NCBI GenBank assembly: GCA_012838355.1
Contig: DUPJ01000061.1
Span: forward strand, 1-35,207
DNA: 35,207 nucleotides
Source of the DNA: Clostridiaceae bacterium
GTDB lineage: Bacteria > Bacillota > Clostridia > Saccharofermentanales > DTU023
Direction of reading: 5' to 3'
Both the position numbers and the translations under genes were made by a program. Shown in pieces: positions 18,625 through 28,072 of the stretch. How positions within the stretch are numbered: position 1 is the first letter of the stretch; each line of letters starts with the position of its first letter. Under the pieces are notes generated by a model. It was not told the DNA's origin, ran no database searches, and worked only from the letters and a program-made list of their open reading frames with translations.

Positions 18625-19056
18625 TTACGCCTTTCTGTTCACGACGATGCCCATGCTGCGGGCTGTGCCCGCGACCATCTCCGCGCATGCTTCAAGATCC
18701 GCCGCGTTCGTGTCAACGATCTTGATCTTGGCAATTTCCAGACAATCGTTCCATGTGACGGTCGCGACCTTGTTCTTCTGCGGTTCACCCGAACCCGATT
18801 CAATGTTTGCCGCTTTCTTCAACAAAACGGGCACCGGCGGAGTCTTCGTGATGAACGTGAAGGTACGATCGGCAAAAACCGTAATAACGACCGGGATAAT
18901 CAGCCCGCCGTCCTTTTGTGTGCGTTCATTAAACTCTTTGACAAACTGGGCGATATTCACCCCGTGCTGTCCCAGAGCTGGTCCGACCGGCGGCGCCGGC
19001 GTTGCTTTGCCTGCAGGGATCTGCAGTTTAATGTATGCTGTGACTTTCTTAGCCAT
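18625..19056 (-). CDS. rplK: 50S ribosomal protein L11
   Basis: [35 protein letters not shown]. Confidence 0.97.
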   Translation of the reverse strand: MAKKVTAYIKLQIPAGKATPAPPVGPALGQHGVNIAQFVKEFNERTQKDGGLIIPVVITVFADRTFTFITKTPPVPVLLKKAANIESGSGEPQKNKVATVTWNDCLEIAKIKIVDTNAADLEACAEMVAGTARSMGIVVNRKA

Positions 19057-19108
19057 TAGCCACCTCCCAAATGTATTTATTTAAACCGCGCGAGCGGCGT
19101 AAACCTGA

Positions 19109-19654
19109 TTAAAGGCGCAGTATCTGCGTCCACTCCAGTTCGACGGGTGTCTCCCGGCCGAACATGCTGACCATGACGGTCACTTTCTTCTTGTCCAGGT
19201 TGATTTCGGTGACCGTGCCGATAAAGCTTTCGAGCGGTCCGTTGATCACCTTGACCGCATCACCGACTTCGTAATCGACGACCGGTTCCCAGTTTGACTC
19301 AAGCCCCATCAGCATCAGTTCTTCGTCCGTAAGCGGAACAGGATCTGTGCTGGACGACCCGACGAAGCCGGTCACACCGCGTGTATTTCTGACGATGTAC
19401 CAGATTTCATCGGTGAGCACCATCTTCAGCAAAACATATCCCGGAAATGATTTGCGCTGGACCGTCTTTCGCTTGCCGTCCTTAATCTCAATCACTTCTT
19501 CGGTCGGTACAAGGATTTCCTGGATCATGTCACCCAGGCCGCGGTTCTGCACGATCAGATCGAGCGTCGCCTTCACCTTGTTCTCATACCCGGAATACGT
19601 ATGAATGATATACCAGAGGGCTTCGTTTTGTTGTTCAGGCATGGTTTCAGCCAC
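19109..19654 (-). CDS. nusG: Transcription termination/antitermination protein NusG
   Basis: WYIIHTYSGYENKVKATL…PGYVLLKMVLTDEIWYIVRNTRGVTGFVG…GDAVKVINGPLESFIGTV. Confidence 0.97.
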   Translation of the reverse strand: MAETMPEQQNEALWYIIHTYSGYENKVKATLDLIVQNRGLGDMIQEILVPTEEVIEIKDGKRKTVQRKSFPGYVLLKMVLTDEIWYIVRNTRGVTGFVGSSSTDPVPLTDEELMLMGLESNWEPVVDYEVGDAVKVINGPLESFIGTVTEINLDKKKVTVMVSMFGRETPVELEWTQILRL

Positions 19655-19952
19655 CTGTCACGGTGGGAAGTATTTCGGTGACCGCCGGGGCCGCTTCATT
19701 CACGGCTGCCGGTGTGTAGAACCCGATATTCGTCAGGATCACGTTGATGATGCTGTCAAACGCCCAGAGGATAATGGACACGGCAATGATGATCATCAGA
19801 ACGGTCGCCGTACTGTGAATCAGTTTCTCACGATCCGGCCAGACCACTCTCTTGATTTCCGCACGAATATTTGTGAAGAATCGCTTAAAGCGCGCGCCCA
19901 GACCCGGCTTCGCGTTTTTTACCACACGTTTCTCCTGCTTCTTTTCTGCCAT
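19647..19952 (-). CDS. secE: Preprotein translocase subunit SecE
   Basis: Small protein with RAEIKRVVWPDREKLIHSTATVLMIIIAVSIILW; between rpmG and nusG. Confidence 0.93.
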   Translation of the reverse strand: MAEKKQEKRVVKNAKPGLGARFKRFFTNIRAEIKRVVWPDREKLIHSTATVLMIIIAVSIILWAFDSIINVILTNIGFYTPAAVNEAAPAVTEILPTVTGG

Positions 19953-19962
19953 ATCACATCAC

Positions 19963-20127
19963 CTATTTCGTTTCACGGTGATCCGTGTGCTTTTGGCAAA
20001 AACGGCAGTATTTCTTCATACCGAGCTTATCCGGCGTATTTTTCTTACTCTTTGCAGTGTTGTAGTTCCTTTGCTTGCACTCCGTGCATGCGAGGATGAT
20101 GTTCTCACGAACGCCAGGCTTAGCCAT
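19963..20127 (-). CDS. rpmG: 50S ribosomal protein L33 (zinc-ribbon, CxxC/CxxC form)
   Basis: [54 protein letters not shown]. Confidence 0.96.
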   Translation of the reverse strand: MAKPGVRENIILACTECKQRNYNTAKSKKNTPDKLGMKKYCRFCQKHTDHRETK

Positions 20128-20205
20128 ATTGCGACCTCCATCTTTCCCTTCGCTAATCTTATTTTGGCCGACAAAAAAAATGACCTGTGGGCCAACAAGC
20201 AATGC

Positions 20206-20234
20206 ATTGTATCATGGAATACTGATATCAGCAA
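20206..20234 (-). promoter_or_regulatory. Promoter for rpmG-secE-nusG-rpl operon (TTGCTG-17-TGaTACAAT)
   Basis: Minus-strand TTGCTG atatcagtattccatga TACAAT. Confidence 0.65.
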
Positions 20235-20264
20235 GCCTTTCGCCAGAAATAATGGCGCTTTCGC

Positions 20265-20293
20265 TTGTCAGCGGATCCGGCCTTTGCTACGAT
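20265..20293 (+). promoter_or_regulatory. Promoter for upp copy 2 (TTGTCA-17-TGcTACGAT)
   Basis: TTGTCA 20265-20270, spacer 17, TACGAT 20288-20293; SD AAGGAGG before ATG 20318. Confidence 0.65.
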
Positions 20294-20317
20294 ACAGCTT
20301 AGCTTAAGGAGGCATTT

Positions 20318-20947
20318 ATGTCCAACGTTCATGTCTTTGACCATCCGCTGATTTTGCACAAGCTTGCCATCATGCGCGACAAGCGAACGGGCTCGAAAGA
20401 ATTCCGGGAACTGCTGAATGAAATCGCCATGCTCATGGTTTACGAAATTACGCGGGATTTGCCGACCGAAGAGGTTGACATCGAAACACCGCTCTGCAAG
20501 GCGAAAGCGCACATGCTGAGCGGAAAACCGATCGGGCTGGTGCCGATTCTGCGCGCCGGTCTCGGTATGCTGGAAGGCATTTTAAACCTGCTTCCCACGG
20601 CAAAAGTCGGACATATCGGACTTTATCGCGATCCGGAAACGCTGCAGCCGGTCGAATACTACTGCAAATTGCCGGATGATGCTCCCAGCCGCGAGCTGCT
20701 GGTTCTGGAACCGATGCTCGCCACAGGCGGCAGTGCCGGAGACGGCATTGCCTTCCTGAAGAATCGCGGCTGTCACTCCATCCGGCTGGTCAGCCTGATC
20801 GCCGCGCCGGAGGCCATTGCTTATCTGCAGAAACGGCATCCGGATGTCGATATTTTTGTAGCCGCCGTCGATGAAGGATTGAATGAACATGCGTACATTG
20901 TTCCCGGCCTGGGCGACGCGGGTGACCGTATTTTCGGCACGCGCTGA
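20318..20947 (+). CDS. upp: Uracil phosphoribosyltransferase (copy 2)
   Basis: [39 protein letters not shown]…[16 protein letters not shown]. Confidence 0.95.
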   Translation: MSNVHVFDHPLILHKLAIMRDKRTGSKEFRELLNEIAMLMVYEITRDLPTEEVDIETPLCKAKAHMLSGKPIGLVPILRAGLGMLEGILNLLPTAKVGHIGLYRDPETLQPVEYYCKLPDDAPSRELLVLEPMLATGGSAGDGIAFLKNRGCHSIRLVSLIAAPEAIAYLQKRHPDVDIFVAAVDEGLNEHAYIVPGLGDAGDRIFGTR

Positions 20948-20977
20948 TATCCGGCTGCCCCGCATGCGAGGCTGTCC

Positions 20978-21799
20978 GTGATACTCGTCTATCAATCGCT
21001 TGCCATGCTGCTCGGCATCGGACTCGAGCTTGTGTTTGGTTCGCCGAATCGCACGATCGGGCTGTCGGCCGTCCTTGACCGGCTGATCCGGCTGATCGAG
21101 CATATTTTCTACCCTGAATTTCCCGGGCAGCAAGCGCTGAGGCGGCGCGGCCGCCTGATGGCAGCCGTCGCCAGCGGTACCCTGTTTGCCGTCAGCGCAG
21201 TCACGCTCTTCTATTTGTACCGGTTCCTTCCGGCCGCAGGTCTCGCATTCGAAGGCATCTTGTTCTGGCAAACGCTGGCCATCCGGCGTTCGTGGACGTC
21301 TGTTGCGCGCATCGCCGACGATCTGACCGCACATGATCTCTACGCGGCCAGACTGCATCTGTCCTTTTTGAGCAATGCCGATACACCGCGCATGACAGCA
21401 GCAGAGATCACGGAGCACACGAGAAAGGCTGCTCATGATGATCTCGCAAACGGCATGATCGGACCGCTCTTTTACTTCTTTTACCTGGGTGCACCCGGTG
21501 CCGTACTGTACCTCGTTATCCTGCGGCTGCGCTCAATCCACGCCGCACCGGATGATCGATATCGTTTTTTCGGCATCGCGAGCGTCCGTCTATACGACGT
21601 GATCCGTGTCATTCCGGAATTTCTTGCCCGCTCCCTCCGCACCGTATCCGGCCGGCTGCTGCCCCGCACACGGCGCAGCAAACCGTACGCAAATGAAGTG
21701 GCGCAAACCGTAAGCGAATCGCGTTTGTCACTTCTGCTTGCGGTGGCATTGAGTCTGCTCTGCAAGGTGCCGGCCATTCTCACCCTGCTGCTCCGGTAA
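20978..21799 (+). CDS. Divergent CobD/CbiB family protein (adenosylcobinamide-phosphate synthase-like)
   Basis: GTG start; membrane protein; DTPRMTAAEITEHTRKAAHDDLANGMIGPLFYFFYLGAPGAVLYLVI resembles the CobD core motif (ATVEtlAENtsDGviaPLFY). Confidence 0.7.
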   Translation: MILVYQSLAMLLGIGLELVFGSPNRTIGLSAVLDRLIRLIEHIFYPEFPGQQALRRRGRLMAAVASGTLFAVSAVTLFYLYRFLPAAGLAFEGILFWQTLAIRRSWTSVARIADDLTAHDLYAARLHLSFLSNADTPRMTAAEITEHTRKAAHDDLANGMIGPLFYFFYLGAPGAVLYLVILRLRSIHAAPDDRYRFFGIASVRLYDVIRVIPEFLARSLRTVSGRLLPRTRRSKPYANEVAQTVSESRLSLLLAVALSLLCKVPAILTLLLR

Positions 21800-21840
21800 C
21801 ATGATTATGCTTGTTTCTTGAGATTTTATGCGAAATTGAC

Positions 21841-21869
21841 TTGACGCCTTAAACGCTTCGTGCTAGTTT
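21841..21869 (+). promoter_or_regulatory. Orphan promoter (TTGACG-17-TGcTAGTTT) reading toward the 3' end of alr
   Basis: TTGACG 21841-21846, spacer 17, TAGTTT 21864-21869 with TG extended -10. Confidence 0.5.
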
Positions 21870-21913
21870 GTAGCAGAAGACATTACCTATCTTCTACCTC
21901 TCTTGAAGGAAAT

Positions 21914-21944
21914 GACAGCGATCGGCCCCCTCCCGGTCGCTGTC
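21914..21944. terminator. Strong hairpin downstream of alr; operon terminator and/or end of a plus-strand transcript
   Basis: GACAGCGA…TCGCTGTC 8-bp arms with additional internal CCGG/CCG pairing; weak U-tract on both sides. Confidence 0.55.
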
Positions 21945-21950
21945 GCCGTT

Positions 21951-23084
21951 TCAGGCAGATTCCCAGATTCTCGGCACCCGCGCCGAAATACGGCAGAAAA
22001 GCTCATATGATATGGTTCCGGCGCGCGCTGCCACATCATCCGCAGACAGAACCGCCCCGGATTTGTCCGTGCCGAAATAAAGTGCATAATCACCGGCTGA
22101 CACATCAAGTTCACTGATATTTATAACAAGGCGATCCATCGATACGCGCCCGGCAAGCGGTGCTTTCTGACCGCGCACGAGCATATAGCCGGTTTCCTCC
22201 CAGCGGCGGATCACGCCGTCAGCATAACCGATTTCAACTACAGCGACTCGTGCTCCGGCAGGCAGCCGGACCGTCCGAGAATAACCGACAGTCTCCGTTT
22301 GTGACAGCGTCTTGATCTGCACGATGCGCCCGAAGACAGACATCACCGGTTTCAGATCCAAATCGGGATGAAGCGGATCCGGCTGTCCGCCATACAGCGC
22401 GATTCCGCTGCGGCACATATTGAACGGTGATTCACACATGGCAAGCGCTCCGCTGTTTCCAATATGGCGAACGGCAAACGGCAAATCGCGGAGACGTTCA
22501 TAAACCGACAGATATCGGCGAATCTGCTCCTTAGAAAATGCTTCGTCCGATTCAGACGCGGCAAAATGGGAGAACAGCCCTTCCGCGATCAGGCCGGTAC
22601 CACTGAAAAGCCGCCGGATGCCCGTCACCGTATCCGTCAGATCGTCCGGGACCGTCGCATAGCCGAGACGGGTCATGCCGGTATCGAGCTTGACATGAGC
22701 GTGAACGGCTGTACCGGCACGGACGGCAGCGTCCTTCAATGCCTCCCCGTAAGCCTGCTCGTGCACGGAAAGTGATATCGCCAGTCTGCCGGCTGTTTCG
22801 GCAAAGTCAACCGGCACGACACCCAGAACCAGAATCGGTCCGTCAATGCCCGCCGAACGCAGCTCGAGCGCTTCTTTTGCCGTGGAAACGGCGAGCCAGG
22901 ACACGCCCTCCTCTTTCAGGATGCGCGCAGTTGGAACGGCTCCGTGGCCGTATGCATCGGCCTTCACGACACCGCAGAGCTGAACGTCTTTTTTCATTGT
23001 GCGTCTGATTTCCCGAACGTTGTGACGCAGTCCGTCGGCGGACAGCAGCGCCACCGCCCGATCAGACCATGCGTTTGTGCACAT
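21951..23084 (-). CDS. alr: Alanine racemase
   Basis: VVKADAYGHGAVPTARILKEEG…KLDTGMTRLGY…CRSGIALYGG…GYADGVIRRW…GRVSMDRLVIN. Confidence 0.93.
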   Translation of the reverse strand: MCTNAWSDRAVALLSADGLRHNVREIRRTMKKDVQLCGVVKADAYGHGAVPTARILKEEGVSWLAVSTAKEALELRSAGIDGPILVLGVVPVDFAETAGRLAISLSVHEQAYGEALKDAAVRAGTAVHAHVKLDTGMTRLGYATVPDDLTDTVTGIRRLFSGTGLIAEGLFSHFAASESDEAFSKEQIRRYLSVYERLRDLPFAVRHIGNSGALAMCESPFNMCRSGIALYGGQPDPLHPDLDLKPVMSVFGRIVQIKTLSQTETVGYSRTVRLPAGARVAVVEIGYADGVIRRWEETGYMLVRGQKAPLAGRVSMDRLVINISELDVSAGDYALYFGTDKSGAVLSADDVAARAGTISYELFCRISARVPRIWESA

Positions 23085-24123
23085 ATGAGGACAACATCGC
23101 CTGATACATCGTTCCGTAATTCACTTCAAACTCCATAATATCGCCGACCTCAATATCGGTGACCGCCTTTGTGATATCGAGCAGCATATGATCTGACGAA
23201 CTGCCGAGAATACGGATACCGCTGATTTTCGGCGTGATATTTCTGATATCGACATCGTGCCGGCCGAGGGCCACAATGGCGCGGCGGATGACGCCGTAAT
23301 CATCGAATGTCACGGTCTCGCCAAACGCATTCGGTCCGATTTCCCCGTACGGAACGGACGGCTTTCTGCGGCACTCAATCACCTCGGCCTTGAGCGTAAA
23401 AATATCGGTGTAAAGATCCGATATCCGCCTTCCGTATGACGTTTCGCGCCCGAACAGCAGCGCTTCGCCGATCCGTATATGATTGATGCCCTCGGGCAGC
23501 CGCTTTTCGTCCAGAAGATAGACAATGCCGGAATTGCCGCCCGACACAATCGGCAGATGGATGTCGTATTTTTCCTTCACCTGATTCACCAGATTGATCA
23601 GGGTATTCAGTTTTTCCTCGTCACCGATTACGCCGCCGTAGCAGTTGAAATTAGTGCCAAGCCCCGCCAGATAAAGACCGCGCAGCTTCAGTGTTTCACC
23701 CGCCATTTCGACGACTTCGTCGGGCATGAATCCTTCGCGCAAATCGCCAAGCTCCACCATCAGAATCACGCCGTGCCGCCGATTGGCAGCCAGGGCAGCA
23801 TCCGACAGCGCACAAAGCGTTTTGTATTCCGAATTCAGACTCAAATCACAGTAGCGCACAACGTCGGTTGCTTCCGTGATCATGGGGATTCGAAGCAGCA
23901 GATACGCCGAACCGTACCCCTCCAGCTTGACAAAATTGTCGAGCCGGGAATCGGCAAAGAAACGGGCACCGGCTTCAACCATTGCGTCAACCATAGGGCG
24001 GTAGGCACAAAAGCCTTTCGTCACAATATGGCAGTTCACATGGGCCTTGTCCGTCATTTCCAGAATGCGTTTCGTGTTATAGATCAGCTTCTGTCTGTCA
24101 ATCTGCAGCTGCGGGTACTTCAT
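23062..24123 (-). CDS. orr: Ornithine racemase (alanine racemase-fold, Orr family)
   Basis: MKYPQLQIDRQKLIYNTKRILEMTDKAHVNCHIVTKGFCAY… with locus context of the ornithine aminomutase cluster. Confidence 0.85.
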   Translation of the reverse strand: MKYPQLQIDRQKLIYNTKRILEMTDKAHVNCHIVTKGFCAYRPMVDAMVEAGARFFADSRLDNFVKLEGYGSAYLLLRIPMITEATDVVRYCDLSLNSEYKTLCALSDAALAANRRHGVILMVELGDLREGFMPDEVVEMAGETLKLRGLYLAGLGTNFNCYGGVIGDEEKLNTLINLVNQVKEKYDIHLPIVSGGNSGIVYLLDEKRLPEGINHIRIGEALLFGRETSYGRRISDLYTDIFTLKAEVIECRRKPSVPYGEIGPNAFGETVTFDDYGVIRRAIVALGRHDVDIRNITPKISGIRILGSSSDHMLLDITKAVTDIEVGDIMEFEVNYGTMYQAMLSSYVHKRMV

Positions 24124-24144
24124 CGTCGCCTCCGTTTCGCGTGC

Positions 24145-25485
24145 TCATGTTGCCAGTGCCTGTCTCAGCAGCAGCCGGGCCGCATCCGGGTATCGCTCGG
24201 CCAGTACACCGAGCGACGACATGATGTAGTCACGGTCTATCAGGACAGTGGCATCCGGCGGCGGGTACAGCAGACTGCCGCCCGGCTCACGCCTCAAATC
24301 TGCCAACAGTGTACCACTCAGCGGCAACCGGCTGAGCGCGCCGCCTGTCCCGATGATCGTTTTTATCGCAGTCAGGTCACGGCCTTCAGCTGCCAGGATA
24401 CGACCGCCTGGCATAAACCGCTCGACCAGCCGGCCGGCATGCCGCTCCAGCGCCAGATTCAGGCAGGAGCCCGTCAATAAGCCGGCGAGACGGATGTCTT
24501 CCGGAGACTTCGGAATGGGCGGCAGCGACTCGATCCGCGTGTCGGCATCCGGCACCGCCCGTTTCAGCTTATCCGGGTCCATGCCCGCCTTCACCTGCCG
24601 GCGGTTGACGTAAATGCCGAGATCGCCCTCAACTGTGCGCTTGGCAAAGGGTTCCGGCGCCGTGGCGATTCGATTCATGGCATCGCTTCCGGCCGTGACG
24701 GAGTGGACATCGGTCGTCGCCCCGCCAACGTCAAACACGATCGTGTCGCCAAACAGATCATATGCCAGTTCGGCTGCCGCCATGACAGCTCCCGGCGTCG
24801 GCAGAATCGGTCCGTCCACCAGATCCCGGATTGCGGTCATGCCCGGTGCATGCACAATATGGCGTTCAAAGACGGCCTGAATCGCGCGCCGCGCCGGCAC
24901 GACGTTCAGGCGATCGAGCGACGGATAGACATTTTCTGTAAATGTCACCTCTGCACCGGTTTCTGCGGCCAGTCGGGCAATTTCAGGCCGGTTCTCGCAG
25001 TTGCCTGCGTATATCAGGGGCAGTGAGCCGAGCAGGGGCAGCAGCCGCTTGAAATTGAACAGCGCCGTCTCGCGTTCACCATAATCGACACCGCCGGCCA
25101 GCAGGATCATTTTCGGGGCCTGGTTCTTGATCATGCTGAGGTCGTCGTCAGTCAGCCGGCCGGCTGTCACGCCCGCCAGAACGGCTCCCGATCCGAGCGC
25201 GGCTTCGCGCGCCGCGCGCACCGTCATATCGTAGACGAGTCCGTGGACCGTCATGCGCAGACCGCCCGCCGCCGATGATGAGGCAAACATTTCCCGCCAT
25301 TCGATGGTGTCGCCGGCACGAATGCTCCCGATCGCGGCCTTCAGCCCGATGTTCACATCGCCCTGATCGACCGACGTGGGCGCGACCCCCTGACCGACGT
25401 GCCTCGGCTTGTCTCTGATGTTGTCAAACGCATTGACGATCGTCGTGGTGCTGCCGATTTCCGCGACCAGAACGTCGATGATCAC
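24145..25485 (-). CDS. GlmL/MutL-like ATPase of the ornithine degradation cluster
   Basis: VLVAEIGSTTTIVNAFD…, FDVGGATTDVHSV, TPGAVMAAAE; positioned immediately after oraE. Confidence 0.88.
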   Translation of the reverse strand: MIIDVLVAEIGSTTTIVNAFDNIRDKPRHVGQGVAPTSVDQGDVNIGLKAAIGSIRAGDTIEWREMFASSSAAGGLRMTVHGLVYDMTVRAAREAALGSGAVLAGVTAGRLTDDDLSMIKNQAPKMILLAGGVDYGERETALFNFKRLLPLLGSLPLIYAGNCENRPEIARLAAETGAEVTFTENVYPSLDRLNVVPARRAIQAVFERHIVHAPGMTAIRDLVDGPILPTPGAVMAAAELAYDLFGDTIVFDVGGATTDVHSVTAGSDAMNRIATAPEPFAKRTVEGDLGIYVNRRQVKAGMDPDKLKRAVPDADTRIESLPPIPKSPEDIRLAGLLTGSCLNLALERHAGRLVERFMPGGRILAAEGRDLTAIKTIIGTGGALSRLPLSGTLLADLRREPGGSLLYPPPDATVLIDRDYIMSSLGVLAERYPDAARLLLRQALAT

Positions 25486-27704
25486 GAACGTTTTTCCATC
25501 CGTGTCTTGACGAGAAAAGACGCCACATCAATCCCCTTGCTGCCGCGTCCGAAACCGGCATCAACGCCGGCCTCGAGAGCCAGCTCGTTCGTTATCTGAG
25601 TGCCGCCGCCCACCAGGATCAGGCGGTCCCGCACCCCTTTTTCAATCGCCGCATCGGCCAGTTTCTGCAAGTTTTTCAGGTGAATGTCGTTGTGCGAAAT
25701 GATCGTCGAGCAGAGCACTGCCTCCGCATTCGTCTCGATCGCCGCATCGATCAGCTTGTCGACCGGAACCGACGTGCCCAGGTAATGATACGTGATGCCG
25801 AAACGTTCGATGCCGCCGTGCTTGATGTCCAGAATCTCCTTCAGGCCCACCGAGTGTTCATCCTCACCGACCGTACCGGCGACCACTACGAGCGGATGCG
25901 CCGCGATATCGTCCCGGATGTCCTTCTCGCTCAGGACGTCAATGACCGGCGGAATCACGAGTTCGCTGATATCAATATCGAACGTCACCTTGCCGCGCAG
26001 TTCGACGTAAGTGCCTTCGGCCGGGTGCATCACCTGCCGATGAATGACAACACAATCTTCAAGGCCCATCTTTTCACCGATCTTCAGCGCTGCAAACTCG
26101 GCCGTGCGCATGTCGGTCGGCAGCTGCATGGTCAGGACGACGACGCCGTCCGACATGAACTCCACTTCAGGCCGGATCCGGTTTGGGTTCTCATAGTAAG
26201 GCTTCAATGACTCCAGCCGCTGATGCACGTTGTCCTCCGGATCGAGTTCGTCAATGAAGACGATCTTGTCCGGATCCTCAAACGTATCACCGCCGATGAC
26301 ATCACTTGCCTTAGCCACACCGTCCGGCAGACAGTTGCGGCCGAAGTGGACACTGACCGGTGCGAAATAATCGTCGTCCCGCTTGTAAACAGTGTCGCTG
26401 CCGATGCCGCCGTCCGGATCACGGGCGATGCCATCCCCTTTTCGCTCCGGGTATTCTCCGCTGTCGACAAAAAATCCCTGCCTGACGGCTTCAAAATAGC
26501 CGCCGGCTTCGATGATTTCTTCCATGAAAAGTACGGCGCGTTCCTTGATTTCCCGCACCGTATCACCGAGGGGGCCGTCCCGGTCAATCTTGACCATCCC
26601 GGCCAGACCGTCCATGCCGATCAGCGCCTGACGCGCCGTGTTGCAGGCTGCAATGCCGTTATAGTGCCAGGGAATGTTGCGACCCTCATCAGGTGTGATC
26701 GTGGACTGCACGTCGGTTCCGACGAGGCGCGAGATCATCAGATTCAGCGTGTGCGTCACCGTCGCCTCGCGCAATTCGGACTCCATGTATTTTGTGTTCT
26801 GCTGAGCCCGAATGACATAATCCCTGAAAATGTCGCGCACAGCAACGGCATACGGCAGATCCAGCCGCATGCACGGAGCCGGTGCAGCCGTCGGTGGCAC
26901 CGATGAAAGCGCAATCAGTTTCGGATCGATCCCGCAGCGCCGCGAAAACCAGCTGTTGATCGCATGCTGCACGATCAGCTCGGGCATCACTTTCCAGGCT
27001 TCCATGGCCGTGGCGTTGGCATTGTGCGCGCCATCAATCTGCAGCATGCCGCCGTGGGCGATGATTGCCTTGCTTTCACACGCGTCGACAATCGAGCGCT
27101 GCATGTTCACGTTGCGGTACAGAATGTTATATTGCGGATCCTGATGAACACCGGAGAGCCCTTCTTCATAAAACATCACCGCGATATCGGGACCGGCGAC
27201 GCCCGAGACGTAGGAATGGAAGTTGATGGGGCGCCCCACCTCCTCTTCGATCAGATCGAGCGCTCGTCTGGTGGCGCGGCATTGCTTGCGCGTGACCGGA
27301 ATGCCGCCGATGCCCTGAGTCGTTCCCTCAAGCAGCGAATCGATATGCGACTGTCCCGTTGTGCGGATGACCATGATGTGGTCGGCGCCGTTCCAGGCCG
27401 CCATGCGCATGCGCCGGATGTCATCTTCGAATCGGCCGGACGCAATCTCCGTCGTGATCACGACATCCGGCTGCGGATCGATGTACCCCATGCCGCGGCT
27501 GGCCGGAAGCGGGACGGAGTTTTTCAGGGACTCGCTCGTCTCCAAATAGGTGAAATCGCCGATCTCGCGCGATTCACCGCGTCCTTTGCGCCAAGTCCAT
27601 GGACGCCTGGGGGAGCGATACGATTCGAGCCCGTCCAGAATGGCAAAAATATTCAGCTTCTCATTCGGCTGCAGCGGATCACCCGCAGATTTCCCGGTAC
27701 TCAT
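25482..27704 (-). CDS. oraE: D-ornithine 4,5-aminomutase, E (B12/PLP) subunit
   Basis: PHFR…-type KamE/OraE large protein; VGEDEHSVGLKEILDIKHGG contains the DxHxxG cobalamin motif; GGGTQITNELALEAGVDAGFGRGSKG. Confidence 0.95.
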   Translation of the reverse strand: MSTGKSAGDPLQPNEKLNIFAILDGLESYRSPRRPWTWRKGRGESREIGDFTYLETSESLKNSVPLPASRGMGYIDPQPDVVITTEIASGRFEDDIRRMRMAAWNGADHIMVIRTTGQSHIDSLLEGTTQGIGGIPVTRKQCRATRRALDLIEEEVGRPINFHSYVSGVAGPDIAVMFYEEGLSGVHQDPQYNILYRNVNMQRSIVDACESKAIIAHGGMLQIDGAHNANATAMEAWKVMPELIVQHAINSWFSRRCGIDPKLIALSSVPPTAAPAPCMRLDLPYAVAVRDIFRDYVIRAQQNTKYMESELREATVTHTLNLMISRLVGTDVQSTITPDEGRNIPWHYNGIAACNTARQALIGMDGLAGMVKIDRDGPLGDTVREIKERAVLFMEEIIEAGGYFEAVRQGFFVDSGEYPERKGDGIARDPDGGIGSDTVYKRDDDYFAPVSVHFGRNCLPDGVAKASDVIGGDTFEDPDKIVFIDELDPEDNVHQRLESLKPYYENPNRIRPEVEFMSDGVVVLTMQLPTDMRTAEFAALKIGEKMGLEDCVVIHRQVMHPAEGTYVELRGKVTFDIDISELVIPPVIDVLSEKDIRDDIAAHPLVVVAGTVGEDEHSVGLKEILDIKHGGIERFGITYHYLGTSVPVDKLIDAAIETNAEAVLCSTIISHNDIHLKNLQKLADAAIEKGVRDRLILVGGGTQITNELALEAGVDAGFGRGSKGIDVASFLVKTRMEKRS

Positions 27705-28072
27705 TTTGCACCTCCCGCAAACAGGCGTTCCGCCTCATCCCAGTGTTCTCCGCGCGCCAGCGCCGTACCGGCTTCGCGTATCGATACACCGAGTGCCTGA
27801 GACAGTTTCCAGACCACATGCCCGCATCCTTTGCCGATCAGACCGCGGCTCAGCGCACCATCCACGATCGGCGCGGCTTCGAGACTGGAAAAGCCCATCC
27901 GCAGCAAAACGGACCGTTCAATGGCCGGCGTTGTGAAGTCGCGGCCAAGCGCCAGCAGCGGATCGACCACTTTGGCCGTCAGTTCCCAGAAATAGTCATA
28001 GAGGGCATCATCTGACAGTGTGGCCAGATGCGCGCGCCGTTCTTCAAACGATTGACGATCTTTTTTGCTCAT
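27701..28072 (-). CDS. oraS: D-ornithine 4,5-aminomutase, S subunit
   Basis: IERSVLLRMGFSSLEAAPIVDGALSRGLIGKGCGHVVWKLSQ; ATGA overlap with oraE. Confidence 0.93.
   Translation of the reverse strand: MSKKDRQSFEERRAHLATLSDDALYDYFWELTAKVVDPLLALGRDFTTPAIERSVLLRMGFSSLEAAPIVDGALSRGLIGKGCGHVVWKLSQALGVSIREAGTALARGEHWDEAERLFAGGAK

Noticed and set aside
23479-24480. 333-aa plus-strand ORF opposite orr/glmL-like
   Set aside because: Spans two conserved genes on the other strand; composition typical of shadow frames
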